A stretch of DNA of 64,000 bases from Sphingomonas sp. (GTDB lineage: Bacteria > Pseudomonadota > Alphaproteobacteria > Sphingomonadales > Sphingomonadaceae). Below, piece after piece: positions 50,327 to 58,583 of this stretch (its first letter is position 1; the number at the start of each line of letters is the position of its first letter). Below the pieces are notes generated by a model. That model ran no database searches, had not been told where the DNA came from, and was given only the letters and a program-made list of their open reading frames with translations. The position numbers were made by a program, and so were the translations under genes. Location of the stretch: positions 1,196,394-1,260,393 of the forward strand of contig NZ_JANINP010000007.1 in assembly GCF_024508665.1 (NCBI RefSeq). The letters are read 5' to 3'.

Positions 50327-50974
50327 ATGCATCGGGCCGACCTCTATTTCTCTTTTCGTAGCCCCTATAGCTATCTCGCGCTGCCTAAATGGCGTGCGAT
50401 CGTGCGGGACTACGACCTGACGATCGACCTCAAACCGGTCTATCCTCTCGCGATCCGGCAACCCGATTTCTTCGAACGCAATCACCCCAATTGGCTGCGC
50501 TATACGATCCGCGACGTGATGCGCGTTGCGCAGCATCAGAACATTCCTTTCGGGCCGCCGCGGCCCGATCCGATCATCCAGAATATCGCCACGCGCGAGA
50601 TCGCGGCCGAGCAGCCCTATATCCGCCGCCTCGTCCGCACCGGCCAGGTTGCCGCGCGGCGGGGCAGGGGGTTCGCCTATGCAGATGAAGTGGCGCAGCT
50701 CGTCTGGGGCGGTGCGGCCGATTGGCATCTCGGCGATCACCTGGCCGGCGCTGCCGCCCGGGCCGGGGTCGACATGGCGGACCTGGATGCCGAAGCCGAG
50801 CGCGATGCCGAGGCGCTCGACGCCGAAGTGGCCGCCAATCAGGAAGCGCTCGAGGCCGCCGGCCATTGGGGGGTGCCGACGCTGGTTTTCAACGACGAGC
50901 CCTTTTTCGGCCAGGATCGGATCGACCTGGCCTTGTGGCGGATGGAGCAGGCGGGGTTGGAGAAGCGCGCATGA
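50327..50974 (+). CDS. DsbA-fold isomerase, 2-hydroxychromene-2-carboxylate isomerase-like
   Basis: The 215-residue protein begins MHRADLYFSFRSPYSYLAL. The SPYSYL segment with Ser instead of a CXXC pair marks the kappa-GST/HCCA isomerase branch of the DsbA family, which uses glutathione. Later GVPTLVFNDEPFFGQDRIDL fits the family. Start at ATG 50327 rather than 50312 because GGGGAGG sits at the right distance. Physiological substrate unknown; aromatic degradation is one option. Confidence 0.85.
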   Translation: MHRADLYFSFRSPYSYLALPKWRAIVRDYDLTIDLKPVYPLAIRQPDFFERNHPNWLRYTIRDVMRVAQHQNIPFGPPRPDPIIQNIATREIAAEQPYIRRLVRTGQVAARRGRGFAYADEVAQLVWGGAADWHLGDHLAGAAARAGVDMADLDAEAERDAEALDAEVAANQEALEAAGHWGVPTLVFNDEPFFGQDRIDLALWRMEQAGLEKRA

Positions 50975-51408
50975 CGTTCACCGGTGCCTGCCGTTGCGGC
51001 GCGACGCGCTACGAAGTCGCGGTCGACAGTCTGACCGCGATCTATTGCTGCCATTGCACCGATTGCCAGCGCTGGTCGGGCAGCGCATTCAGCGAGCAGG
51101 CGGTAGTACCCGAAACCGCGATCAGCGCGACCGGGCCGGTGGTCGAATTCACGATTACGAATGAGAGCGGAGCGCTGTCGCACCAACGCGCCTGTGGTGT
51201 GTGTCACAACCGATTGTGGAACACGAACAGCTCACGGCCGGGGATCGCCATCATCCGCGCCGGCACGCTCGACCATAATCGTACCCTGGAGCCGCGCGTG
51301 CACATCTGGGTCAAGAGCAAGCAGCCCTGGGTAGTGATCGCGGAGGACGTTCCCTGTTTCGAGCAAACTCCTCCGCCGGCCGAGTTCGCCGCCATTCTGT
51401 CCCGGTGA
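50971..51408 (+). CDS. GFA (glutathione-dependent formaldehyde-activating) family protein
   Basis: The 145-residue zinc protein has GACRCGATRYEV, CCHCTDCQRWSGSAFSEQ and RACGVCHNRLWN, the cysteine pattern of GFA/CENP-V proteins. Whether it acts as S-hydroxymethylglutathione synthase or in another role is uncertain, as most members are uncharacterised. It starts four bases before the end of the isomerase gene (ATGA) and converges with emrB. Confidence 0.88.
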   Translation: MTFTGACRCGATRYEVAVDSLTAIYCCHCTDCQRWSGSAFSEQAVVPETAISATGPVVEFTITNESGALSHQRACGVCHNRLWNTNSSRPGIAIIRAGTLDHNRTLEPRVHIWVKSKQPWVVIAEDVPCFEQTPPPAEFAAILSR

Positions 51409-51418
51409 ACTGTCGCGC

Positions 51419-52996
51419 TTATTCGGCGTGAACGACCTCGACCTTACCCTTGGGCTTTTGGAGCAGCAGGACCAGCGGTAGCACCGCGATCGAGATCCAG
51501 GCCATCAGGTAAAAGTCGTCAATATAAGCGATCATGGCGGCCTGTTTGTTGATCATGCCGTCGACCATCTCGAACACCGCGTCGGACAGGATTCCGTATT
51601 GGAATATCTGGCTGAGGTTGAGCCCCGGCATGACATGGTCGGTGATGTGCTGCGCAAGGTCGGCATGGCTGGTCTGGATGTTGCGCGCGAGGAATACGGT
51701 GACCATCGAGATGCCGGCCGACTGACCGATCGAACGCATCAGGTTGAGCAGGCTGGAACCGTCGGTGCGGTAATTCTGCTCCAGAGTCGCGAAGGCCAGG
51801 CTGTTGAGCGGCATGAACACCAAACCCATGCCCAGCCCCTGGATGAAGCCGGACGTGATCACCGGCCAGGAATCCATCTCCAGCGACCAACTCGCCATCG
51901 TCCTGAGTGACCAGGCGAACAGCACCAGCCCGACGGCGATCACGATCCGCGTGTCGACCTTGCCGATCAGGCGGCCGGCCAGCCACATGGTGAACAGGAC
52001 GCCGACGCCGCGCGGCGCCATCATCATGCCGGTCTGGACCACCGAATAGCCGAACAATTGCTGCAGCATGGGGGGCAGCAGCGCCATCGGCGCCATGGTC
52101 GACACGCCGATGATGATCATGAAGAACATCGCCGTGACCAGGTTGCGGTTCTTGAACAGATGCCGGTCGAACAGCGGTTTCTTGGCCGTGGCGAGATGGA
52201 TCAGCGCTACCCAGGCCGCGGCGATCGCGATCAGTCCTTCGAGAATGATTTCCCAGCTCGAGAACCAGTCCTGGTTTTGGCCGCGGTCGAGCATCAGCTG
52301 GAAGCTCGCGACAGCCAGGCCGACAAAGGCAAAACCGGTGAAATCGAACGAACGCGTCGCCTTGGGCCGTGACGGCAATAGAAACCAGAGAATGGCGAAA
52401 GTCAGCGCGCCGACCGGCACGTTGACATAGAACACCCAACGCCAATTGAAATTGTCGGTCAGATAGCCGCCAAGCACCGGGCCCAGGATCGGGCCGACCA
52501 TCACGCCCATGCCCCAGACCGACATGGCCTGGGCCTGGCGTTCCTTGGGGTTGATGTCGATCATCGCGGTTTGCGACAACGGATTGATGAACGCGGCGAA
52601 GATACCCTGGAAGGCGCGGAAGACGACCATCTCGCCTAAATTGACCGCGGTCCCGCACAAGGCCGAGGCGAGGACGAAGCCACCCGTCGCGATCAGGAAC
52701 AGGTTGCGGCTGCCTAGCCGGTCGCTCAGCCAGCCGGTCGCCGGCAATGCGATCGCGGTCGCCACGATATAGCTCGTCAGCACCCAGGTGATCGTGTCGG
52801 TGGTCGCCCCCAGCGCGGCCGTCATATGAGGCAGCGCGACGTTGGCGATCGTGGTGTCGAGAATCTGCATGACCATCGCACCCATGACCCCGACGGTCAG
52901 GAGCGGACGGTTCGAGGTTGCCAGCAGCGGCGGGCTCAGCGCCGGCTGGGCCGGTGCCGCCGCCCGCGGCAATGCTGGCGCGGCGGCACTAGCCAT
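51419..52996 (-). CDS. emrB: DHA2-family MFS multidrug efflux transporter (EmrB-like)
   Basis: The 525-residue protein has about 14 helices: LLTVGVMGAMVMQILDTTIANVALPHMT starts the family, GWLSDRLGSRNLFLIATGGF is motif A, and GPILGPVLGGYLTDNFNWRWVFYVNVPVG is motif C plus the DHA2 hallmark. It should export drugs or lipophilic acids together with the HlyD protein and an outer-membrane channel not in the window. Its start overlaps hlyD by eight bases. Confidence 0.93.
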   Translation of the reverse strand: MASAAAPALPRAAAPAQPALSPPLLATSNRPLLTVGVMGAMVMQILDTTIANVALPHMTAALGATTDTITWVLTSYIVATAIALPATGWLSDRLGSRNLFLIATGGFVLASALCGTAVNLGEMVVFRAFQGIFAAFINPLSQTAMIDINPKERQAQAMSVWGMGVMVGPILGPVLGGYLTDNFNWRWVFYVNVPVGALTFAILWFLLPSRPKATRSFDFTGFAFVGLAVASFQLMLDRGQNQDWFSSWEIILEGLIAIAAAWVALIHLATAKKPLFDRHLFKNRNLVTAMFFMIIIGVSTMAPMALLPPMLQQLFGYSVVQTGMMMAPRGVGVLFTMWLAGRLIGKVDTRIVIAVGLVLFAWSLRTMASWSLEMDSWPVITSGFIQGLGMGLVFMPLNSLAFATLEQNYRTDGSSLLNLMRSIGQSAGISMVTVFLARNIQTSHADLAQHITDHVMPGLNLSQIFQYGILSDAVFEMVDGMINKQAAMIAYIDDFYLMAWISIAVLPLVLLLQKPKGKVEVVHAE

Positions 52997-54083
52997 TGGG
53001 CTTGGTGTCGACGCTGACGTCGGTCGACAGCCCGGTGATTAACGGACGGTCGGCCTTGCAGGTGATGCTGATGCGCACCGGTACGCGCTGCGTCACCTTG
53101 ACCCAATTGCCGTTGGCATTCTGGGCCGGCAGGATCGACGAGGACGAGCCCGTGCCGGCGCCGATGCTTTGAACCTTGCCGCACAATTTCATGCCAGGAT
53201 AGGCATCGAACTTCAGCTCGACCGGCTGGCCGACGCGCATGTTGGCGAGCTGCGTTTCCTTGAAGTTCGCGGTGACCCAGGGCGACGTCACGACCAGGCT
53301 GAGCGCGGGCACACCCGACGGGGTGATATTGCCGACCTGCAGCCGGCTGGTCTGGGTGATGATGCCGTCATGCGGCGCGCGCACCACCGTGCGCGTCAGG
53401 TTCATCATCGCTTTGTCGCGCTCGGCCATCGCGGCCTGAACCGCGGCGGGAACGCCCGACCCTGCGACGCCGCTGCCGAGCTGGACTTGCGCCTTTTGCG
53501 CAGCGGCACGCGCCGTGGCGAGACGCGCCTTGGCGGCAAGGACCTCGTGCTGAGCGGCGTCGAGCGCTGCCTTGGTGGTGAAGCCCTTCTTCCACAAAGC
53601 GTCCTGGCGCTGCCAGGTCGCCTGGGCCAGAGCGATATCGGCATTGGCACTTTCGATATCGGCAGCGGCGCTGCCCGTGTCGGTCGCCTTGGTCGAGACA
53701 TCGACCTTTGCGCTGGCGATCGCCGCATTCGCCTGTTCGAGCGCGATGCGGTACGGTTCAGGGTCGATCACGAACAGAACGTCGCCTGCCTTGACCCGCT
53801 GGTTCTCCTTCACGCGTACATCGACGATGCGACCCGACACGTCGGGGCTGATCGACACCGTGTCCTGCTCGACATAGGCGTTGTCGGTGCTCTCGTAACG
53901 GCCGCCGGTCAGGTAGAAATAGCCGGCGACCGCCGCGATCAGCAGCGGGACGCTGATCATCAGCGCAAGGCGGATCCAGTTCCGCTTCTTCGCCTGCGGG
54001 GCGGGCGCCTCGACGGTTTCGATGACGTTGGCGGCGGCGACCTGTTCGCCCTTGGCCGCTATTTTCGGATCGGCATCAGCCAT
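52989..54083 (-). CDS. emrA: HlyD/EmrA-family membrane fusion protein
   Basis: The 364-residue periplasmic adaptor has a cytoplasmic start, one helix (IRLALMISVPLLIAAVAGYFYL), the biotinyl-lipoyl half motifs (YVEQDTVSISPDVSGRIVDVRVKENQRVKAGDVLFVIDPEPY and APHDGIITQTSRLQVGN), an alpha-hairpin rich in Ala between them, and a beta-barrel. It pairs with EmrB. It overlaps marR upstream by eight bases and emrB downstream by eight, so marR-emrA-emrB is one operon. Confidence 0.94.
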   Translation of the reverse strand: MADADPKIAAKGEQVAAANVIETVEAPAPQAKKRNWIRLALMISVPLLIAAVAGYFYLTGGRYESTDNAYVEQDTVSISPDVSGRIVDVRVKENQRVKAGDVLFVIDPEPYRIALEQANAAIASAKVDVSTKATDTGSAAADIESANADIALAQATWQRQDALWKKGFTTKAALDAAQHEVLAAKARLATARAAAQKAQVQLGSGVAGSGVPAAVQAAMAERDKAMMNLTRTVVRAPHDGIITQTSRLQVGNITPSGVPALSLVVTSPWVTANFKETQLANMRVGQPVELKFDAYPGMKLCGKVQSIGAGTGSSSSILPAQNANGNWVKVTQRVPVRISITCKADRPLITGLSTDVSVDTKPNG

Positions 54084-54528
54084 GGGCAGTCTCGGTCGTA
54101 CGGGGAGAAGGAAGTGTCAGGAGGTTCGCGCGCATGCGCTCGAGCGATTTGCCCAGCGCGGTCCGCTCAGCCTCACCCATGCCCGACAGCACCTGAACGA
54201 ACAGGTCGTCAGCCATGCGGCGCAGATCGGCGAGGATCGGCTTCGACTTGTCGGTCAAGAATAGCTGCCAGGCGCGCCGGTCGGCGGGGTCGCGACGGCG
54301 CTCGACCAGCCCCGATTCCTCAAGCCGGTCGATCATCCGGCAGAGCGTGATCGGCTCAACCTCGAGCAAATCGGCCAAAGCGCCCTGGTTCAGCCCTTCG
54401 TTACGGCTAAGTGTGGTCAGGGTTCGCCACTGCGCGCGCGTCGCACCGACTTCGCGCGCACGCTCGTCGAAACGGCGGCGCATCAACCGCGATACGTCGC
54501 TAATCAGGAATCCGAGTGAGTCGCTCAT
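54076..54528 (-). CDS. MarR-family transcriptional regulator of the efflux operon
   Basis: The 150-residue protein (ATG at 54526-54528) has a winged helix: REVGATRAQWRTLTTLSRNEGLNQGALADLLEVEPITLCRMIDRLEESGLVERRRDPADRRAWQLFLT. This matches MarR/SlyA repressors. It is the first gene of the emr operon, which such proteins repress until a phenolic or drug ligand is bound. An AT-rich imperfect palindrome lies just upstream (54537-54557). Confidence 0.93.
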   Translation of the reverse strand: MSDSLGFLISDVSRLMRRRFDERAREVGATRAQWRTLTTLSRNEGLNQGALADLLEVEPITLCRMIDRLEESGLVERRRDPADRRAWQLFLTDKSKPILADLRRMADDLFVQVLSGMGEAERTALGKSLERMRANLLTLPSPRTTETAHG

Positions 54529-54536
54529 GACGTCAC

Positions 54537-54557
54537 ATATAATGAGTATGCTTATAT
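54537..54557. promoter_or_regulatory. AT-rich imperfect palindrome, candidate MarR operator
   Basis: ATATAA and TTATAT are reverse complements around a nine-base core in the 80-base gap between marR and the divergent GFA gene. It overlaps likely -10 sequences (TATAAT on the plus strand), so binding could repress marR-emrAB and perhaps the GFA gene. Confidence 0.55.
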
Positions 54558-54608
54558 AAAATAGACTCTGACGCAAAAAATTTCGCAGTTGCAGCATGGA
54601 GACGGGCG

Positions 54609-55052
54609 ATGGCCGACACGATGACCGGAGGATGCCAGTGCGGGAGGGTGCGATACGCGGCCGCAATAGACAGCGACGATGCCTATCTCTGCCATTGCCG
54701 GATGTGCCAGCGGGCGACAGGCGGTGTGTCGATCGCCTTTCGCAACGTTCCCAAGGCAGCCGTCACCTGGGAGCGCGAACCCGATCGCTATCGGTCCTCG
54801 CCTTTTGCGCAACGCGGCTTTTGCTCGGCTTGCGGAACGCCGCTGACCTTCGAGTTCGACGAGGGCGAGAATCTCGACCTCACCGTGGGCAGCTTCGACG
54901 ACCCGTCGCGCTTCAGGCCGACCAGCCATTTCGGCAAGGAGAGCTGGCACGAGGCATGGCTTGACACCAGCGCGCTTCCGGCCAAGCGCACCGACGAGCA
55001 TCCGCTCCTGGTCGACAAATGGATGAACAGCGTTGGCAAACTCCCCGATTGA
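54609..55052 (+). CDS. GFA-family zinc protein (second copy)
   Basis: The 147-residue protein has MTGGCQCGRVRY, LCHCRMCQRATGG and RGFCSACGTPLTF, the GFA/CENP-V cysteine set, with the FSACGTPLTF signature of formaldehyde-activating relatives. It diverges from the marR-emr operon, and another GFA gene lies at 50971 on the far side of that operon. An ATG at 54621 is an alternative start. Its last 20 bases overlap the hydrolase gene in another frame. Confidence 0.88.
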   Translation: MADTMTGGCQCGRVRYAAAIDSDDAYLCHCRMCQRATGGVSIAFRNVPKAAVTWEREPDRYRSSPFAQRGFCSACGTPLTFEFDEGENLDLTVGSFDDPSRFRPTSHFGKESWHEAWLDTSALPAKRTDEHPLLVDKWMNSVGKLPD

Positions 55053-55794
55053 GCCGCAATATTTCGACAGTTTCGACGGCCAGCGCATCGCTTGGCGAGA
55101 GACGGGGGAGGGGAGGCCCGTTATTCTGATCCACGGCTTCTTTTCCGACGCCGTGACCAATTGGATCCGCTATGGCCATGCGGCCGCCATCGCCGTCAGG
55201 GGGTTCCGGGTGATCATGCCCGATCTGCGTGGCCATGGTTCGAGCGCGCGGCCGCATGACGCATCCGCTTATCCCCCCGACGCATTGGCCAAGGATGGCC
55301 ATGCGCTGATCGCGCATCTGGGCCTCACCGATTACGATCTGGGCGGTTATTCGCTCGGCGCGCGGACGACTTGTCGGATGCTGGCTACAGGGGCCACCCC
55401 GCGGCGCGTGGTCTTCTCGGGGATGGGGCTCGAGGGGCTCACCGACACCGGGCGCCGCGCCGGGCATTTCCGCAACATCCTCACCAACCTCGGCAAGCAC
55501 GAGCGCAACAGCCCCGAATGGTTCGCCGAGGCCTTCCTCAAAACGACCGGGGGAGATCCCCAGGCGCTGCTGGGCGTGATCGACACGTTCGTCAGCACGC
55601 CGGTAGACCAGATCGAGCGGTTCACCTGGTCGACGTTATGCGTCAACGGCGTCGACGACGATGACAACGGCAGCGCCGCTGCACTTGCCGACGCGTTGCC
55701 GAACGCGCGTTACGTCGAAGTTCCGGGCAACCATATGAGCGCGGTGATCAAGCCCGAGCTCGGTCAGGCGATCGCCGACTTCCTAGCTGCTTGA
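55033..55794 (+). CDS. Alpha/beta hydrolase
   Basis: The 253-residue protein has PVILIHGFFSDAVTNW (oxyanion region), VIMPDLRGHGSSARP, the elbow LGGYSLGARTTCRML and late Asp (VDDDDNG) and His (PGNHMSAV). No signal peptide is seen, so it is probably cytoplasmic. The start is TTG at 55033, overlapping the GFA gene by 20 bases; an ATG in frame does not exist nearby, so the TTG is the best choice. Substrate unknown; esterase or lactonase likely. Confidence 0.85.
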   Translation: MANSPIEPQYFDSFDGQRIAWRETGEGRPVILIHGFFSDAVTNWIRYGHAAAIAVRGFRVIMPDLRGHGSSARPHDASAYPPDALAKDGHALIAHLGLTDYDLGGYSLGARTTCRMLATGATPRRVVFSGMGLEGLTDTGRRAGHFRNILTNLGKHERNSPEWFAEAFLKTTGGDPQALLGVIDTFVSTPVDQIERFTWSTLCVNGVDDDDNGSAAALADALPNARYVEVPGNHMSAVIKPELGQAIADFLAA

Positions 55795-55849
55795 CCGCGG
55801 GCTTCCGGCGGGATCAGTGTCGCTCCCATAAGTCAGGGAGTCGTTGAAC

Positions 55850-57679
55850 ATGATCCGTACTGCGATGGCGTCGGGCCTTGCGCTTGCGCTGGTTCTTTCC
55901 GGGGCCGTGGTTCTCGCCACCGCGCCCGACAAGAATGCTCCTGCGACTGCGTCGGATGCGGATACGTTCGTCGCCAGGGCGGAGAAGGATCTCGCCGACA
56001 TTTCCGTCGACTCCAATCGCGCCGGCTGGATCAACGCAACCTATATCACCGACGATACCGACGCGATGGCAGCCGAGGTTGGGGCGCGACAGACCGAGCT
56101 TGCCGTCAAATATGCGGGCGAGGCCGCAAAATATCTCAACGTTCCCGGCCTGTCCCCGGACACCAAGCGCAAGCTCGACCTGATCCGCAACGGGATCACC
56201 CTGCCGGCGCCGTCCCGTCCCGGTGCCGCGGACGAACTCTCGACGATAGCGACCCGGCTCCAGTCCGAATACGGGAAGGGCAAAGGCACGCTGGACGGCA
56301 AGCCGATCAACGGATCTGATATCGAGGCGGCGATGGGGACGACCCGCGACCCTGCCAAGCTCAAGGAAATGTGGGTCAGCTGGAACGACAATGTCGGCGT
56401 GCCGATGAAGGCCGATTACGCACATCTGGTCGACATCTCGAACCAGGGTGCCAAGGAGCTCGGTTACGCCGATGTCGGCGCGATGTGGCGCTCGGGCTAC
56501 GACATGCCGCCCGACGATTTCGCCAAGATGACCGACCGGCTGTGGAAGCAGGTCGAACCGCTCTATCTCTCGCTCCACACCTATGTCCGCTGGAAGCTCA
56601 ACGAGAAATATGGCGATGCGGTCCAGCCCAAGACCGGCCCGATCCGCGCCGACCTGCTCGGCAATATGTGGGCGCAGGAATGGGGGAATATCTACGACGT
56701 CGTCGCGCCCAAGGGATCGGGCGATATCGGCTACGATACCGAGGCGCTGCTCAAGGCCAAGGGATATGATCCGATCAAGATGGTGAAGACGGGGGAAGGC
56801 TTCTATTCCTCGCTCGGCTTTGCGCCGCTGCCGGACACGTTCTGGGCGCGATCGATGATCGTCAAGCCGGCCGATCGCGAGGTCGTCTGCCACGCCTCGG
56901 CCTGGGATATCGACAACAAGCAGGATGTGCGCATCAAGATGTGCACCAAGGTCAATGCCGACGACTTCGTGACGATCCATCACGAGCTCGGGCATAATTA
57001 CTACCAGCGGGCCTATATGAACCAGCCGTTCCTCTACGAGAACGGCGCCAATGACGGCTTCCACGAGGCGATCGGCGATTTCGTCGCTTTGTCGATCACG
57101 CCGAATTACCTCGTCCAGATCGGCCTGCTCGACAAATCGCGCGTGCCGAGCGCGGACAAGGACACTGGCTTGCTGCTGCGCCAGGCGATGGACAAGGTGG
57201 CGTTCCTGCCGTTCGGACTACTGGTCGACAAATGGCGTTGGGGCGTGTTCGACGGTTCGATCAAGCCCGACCAATATCAGTCGGCCTGGGATGCGCTGCG
57301 GCTGCAATATCAGGGTATCAAGCCGCCCCTCGCGCGCGACGCCTCACGGTTCGACGCGGGCGCGAAATACCATATCCCGGCGAACACGCCGTACATGCGC
57401 TATTTCCTCGCCCGACTGCTCCAGTTCCAATTCTACCAGGCCGCGTGCAAGCAGGCGGGCTGGACCGGCCCGCTTCATCGCTGCTCGTTCTACGGCAACA
57501 AGGATGTCGGCGCGAAGTTGCAGAAGATGCTGGAGATGGGCCAGTCCAAACCCTGGCCGGACGCACTTCAGGCCTTCACCGGCAGCCGCGAGATTTCGGG
57601 TCAAGCGCTGGTCGACTATTTCGCGCCGCTCAAGAAATGGCTCGACGAGCAGAATAAGGGGAAACCGAGCGGGTGGTGA
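55850..57679 (+). CDS. M2-family peptidyl-dipeptidase (ACE-like), exported
   Basis: The 609-residue enzyme starts at ATG 55850 behind GGGAG, with a signal peptide (MIRTAMASGLALALVLSGAVVLATA). It matches angiotensin-converting-enzyme-type metallopeptidases: the zinc site is H378-E-L-G-H382 with third ligand E406 in NDGFHEAIGD, a spacing of 28 from the first His that equals the animal enzymes. It should trim dipeptides from peptide C-termini in the periplasm. Bacterial ACE homologues are scattered, and this copy looks intact. Neighbours give no pathway. Confidence 0.93.
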   Translation: MIRTAMASGLALALVLSGAVVLATAPDKNAPATASDADTFVARAEKDLADISVDSNRAGWINATYITDDTDAMAAEVGARQTELAVKYAGEAAKYLNVPGLSPDTKRKLDLIRNGITLPAPSRPGAADELSTIATRLQSEYGKGKGTLDGKPINGSDIEAAMGTTRDPAKLKEMWVSWNDNVGVPMKADYAHLVDISNQGAKELGYADVGAMWRSGYDMPPDDFAKMTDRLWKQVEPLYLSLHTYVRWKLNEKYGDAVQPKTGPIRADLLGNMWAQEWGNIYDVVAPKGSGDIGYDTEALLKAKGYDPIKMVKTGEGFYSSLGFAPLPDTFWARSMIVKPADREVVCHASAWDIDNKQDVRIKMCTKVNADDFVTIHHELGHNYYQRAYMNQPFLYENGANDGFHEAIGDFVALSITPNYLVQIGLLDKSRVPSADKDTGLLLRQAMDKVAFLPFGLLVDKWRWGVFDGSIKPDQYQSAWDALRLQYQGIKPPLARDASRFDAGAKYHIPANTPYMRYFLARLLQFQFYQAACKQAGWTGPLHRCSFYGNKDVGAKLQKMLEMGQSKPWPDALQAFTGSREISGQALVDYFAPLKKWLDEQNKGKPSGW

Positions 57680-57753
57680 GGTGAGGGGCCTCTCGTGTGA
57701 CCGTTCTCGCCGTGCTGCCGACCTAGAAACTCGAGGCCGAACCTAACCCCAAT

Positions 57754-57848
57754 CGTCATGCCGGGCTCGTCCCGGCATCCACCGGGCAATAAAACCGCAT
57801 CTCGGTTTGGGTGGAGTGGACCCCGGCACAAGGCCGGGGTGCCGGCGT
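57754..57848. repeat. CGTCATGCCGG inverted-repeat element
   Basis: CGTCATGCCGGGC is followed by GTCCCGGCATCCACC, and at the right GGTGGAGTGGACCCCGGCA, GGCCGGGGTGCCGG close the structure. The CGTCATGCC end also starts the element at 30371. The 220-base gap 57680-57899 holds nothing else evident. Confidence 0.7.
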
Positions 57849-57899
57849 AGAAGATGCGAGGTCAGCCCACCCAGTTCTAGCGAACTGACCGATAAAAGT

Positions 57900-58490
57900 T
57901 CAGGAATTCTCGTCCTTCGGCTCGGTCTTGCGGCTGCTGCTGCGCAGCGTGAACAAAGCCGCTACGGCACCAATCGCGCCGGCGATCCCGGCGGCAATGC
58001 CGCCCCGCTTGGCGATCGTCGCAGCACGGCTTGGTGCTGCGGACGCTGGCGCGGGTGCCGGCGCGGCGGGGGCCGGCTTTGGCGCAGGCTTGGGAGCCGC
58101 AGCGGCTTTGGGAGCGGCGGACGCCTTGGGCGTGGCCGGAGCCTTGGGAGCCGCGGCGGCCTTGGGCTTCGCTGCAGGCTTGGCCTTCGCCGCGGGTTTG
58201 GCGGCAGTCTTAGGTGAAAGCGTGGTCGCAGCCGCGGCGCCGGCCGCCTTGGCGACGGGTTTTGCTGCCGCCTTCTGTTTCGCTGCAGCCTTCGGCTTGG
58301 CCGATGCCGCCTTCGCAGGCGCCTTGACGGGCGCCTTCGTCGCGGCGGCGGCCTTCACTTCTGGCTCTGCCGTCGGTGTGACGGGGGCTACCGCCTTGGA
58401 TGCCGCTTTCGGTTTCGCTGGCGTCTTGGCTTTCGCAGCCGTTTTGCCGGCGGCGGGCTTGGCAGGCGTCTTTTTCGGCGTCGTGGCCAT
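57900..58490 (-). CDS. Ala/Lys/Pro-rich histone-H1-like protein with C-terminal membrane helix
   Basis: The 196-residue protein is built of AKP/AAK/PKA-type repeats (MATTPKKTPAKPAAGKTAAKAK through about residue 150), a low-complexity basic composition like bacterial histone-H1 homologues, then AKRGGIAAGIAGAIGAVAALFTL (about 165-187), a probable transmembrane helix, and a charged tail. If the helix is real the basic domain would be tethered to the membrane. Such composition invites chance matches, so DNA binding is only inferred. It lies downstream of amn in the same direction. Confidence 0.7.
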   Translation of the reverse strand: MATTPKKTPAKPAAGKTAAKAKTPAKPKAASKAVAPVTPTAEPEVKAAAATKAPVKAPAKAASAKPKAAAKQKAAAKPVAKAAGAAAATTLSPKTAAKPAAKAKPAAKPKAAAAPKAPATPKASAAPKAAAAPKPAPKPAPAAPAPAPASAAPSRAATIAKRGGIAAGIAGAIGAVAALFTLRSSSRKTEPKDENS

Positions 58491-58583
58491 GAGAGCTGAT
58501 CCCCTGTTCTCGTTGGTCGCTAACGCCCGCGCATACCAGATTGTTTCAGGGTCGTGATAGCCCCGTGACAGCTGGGCTCGCGA

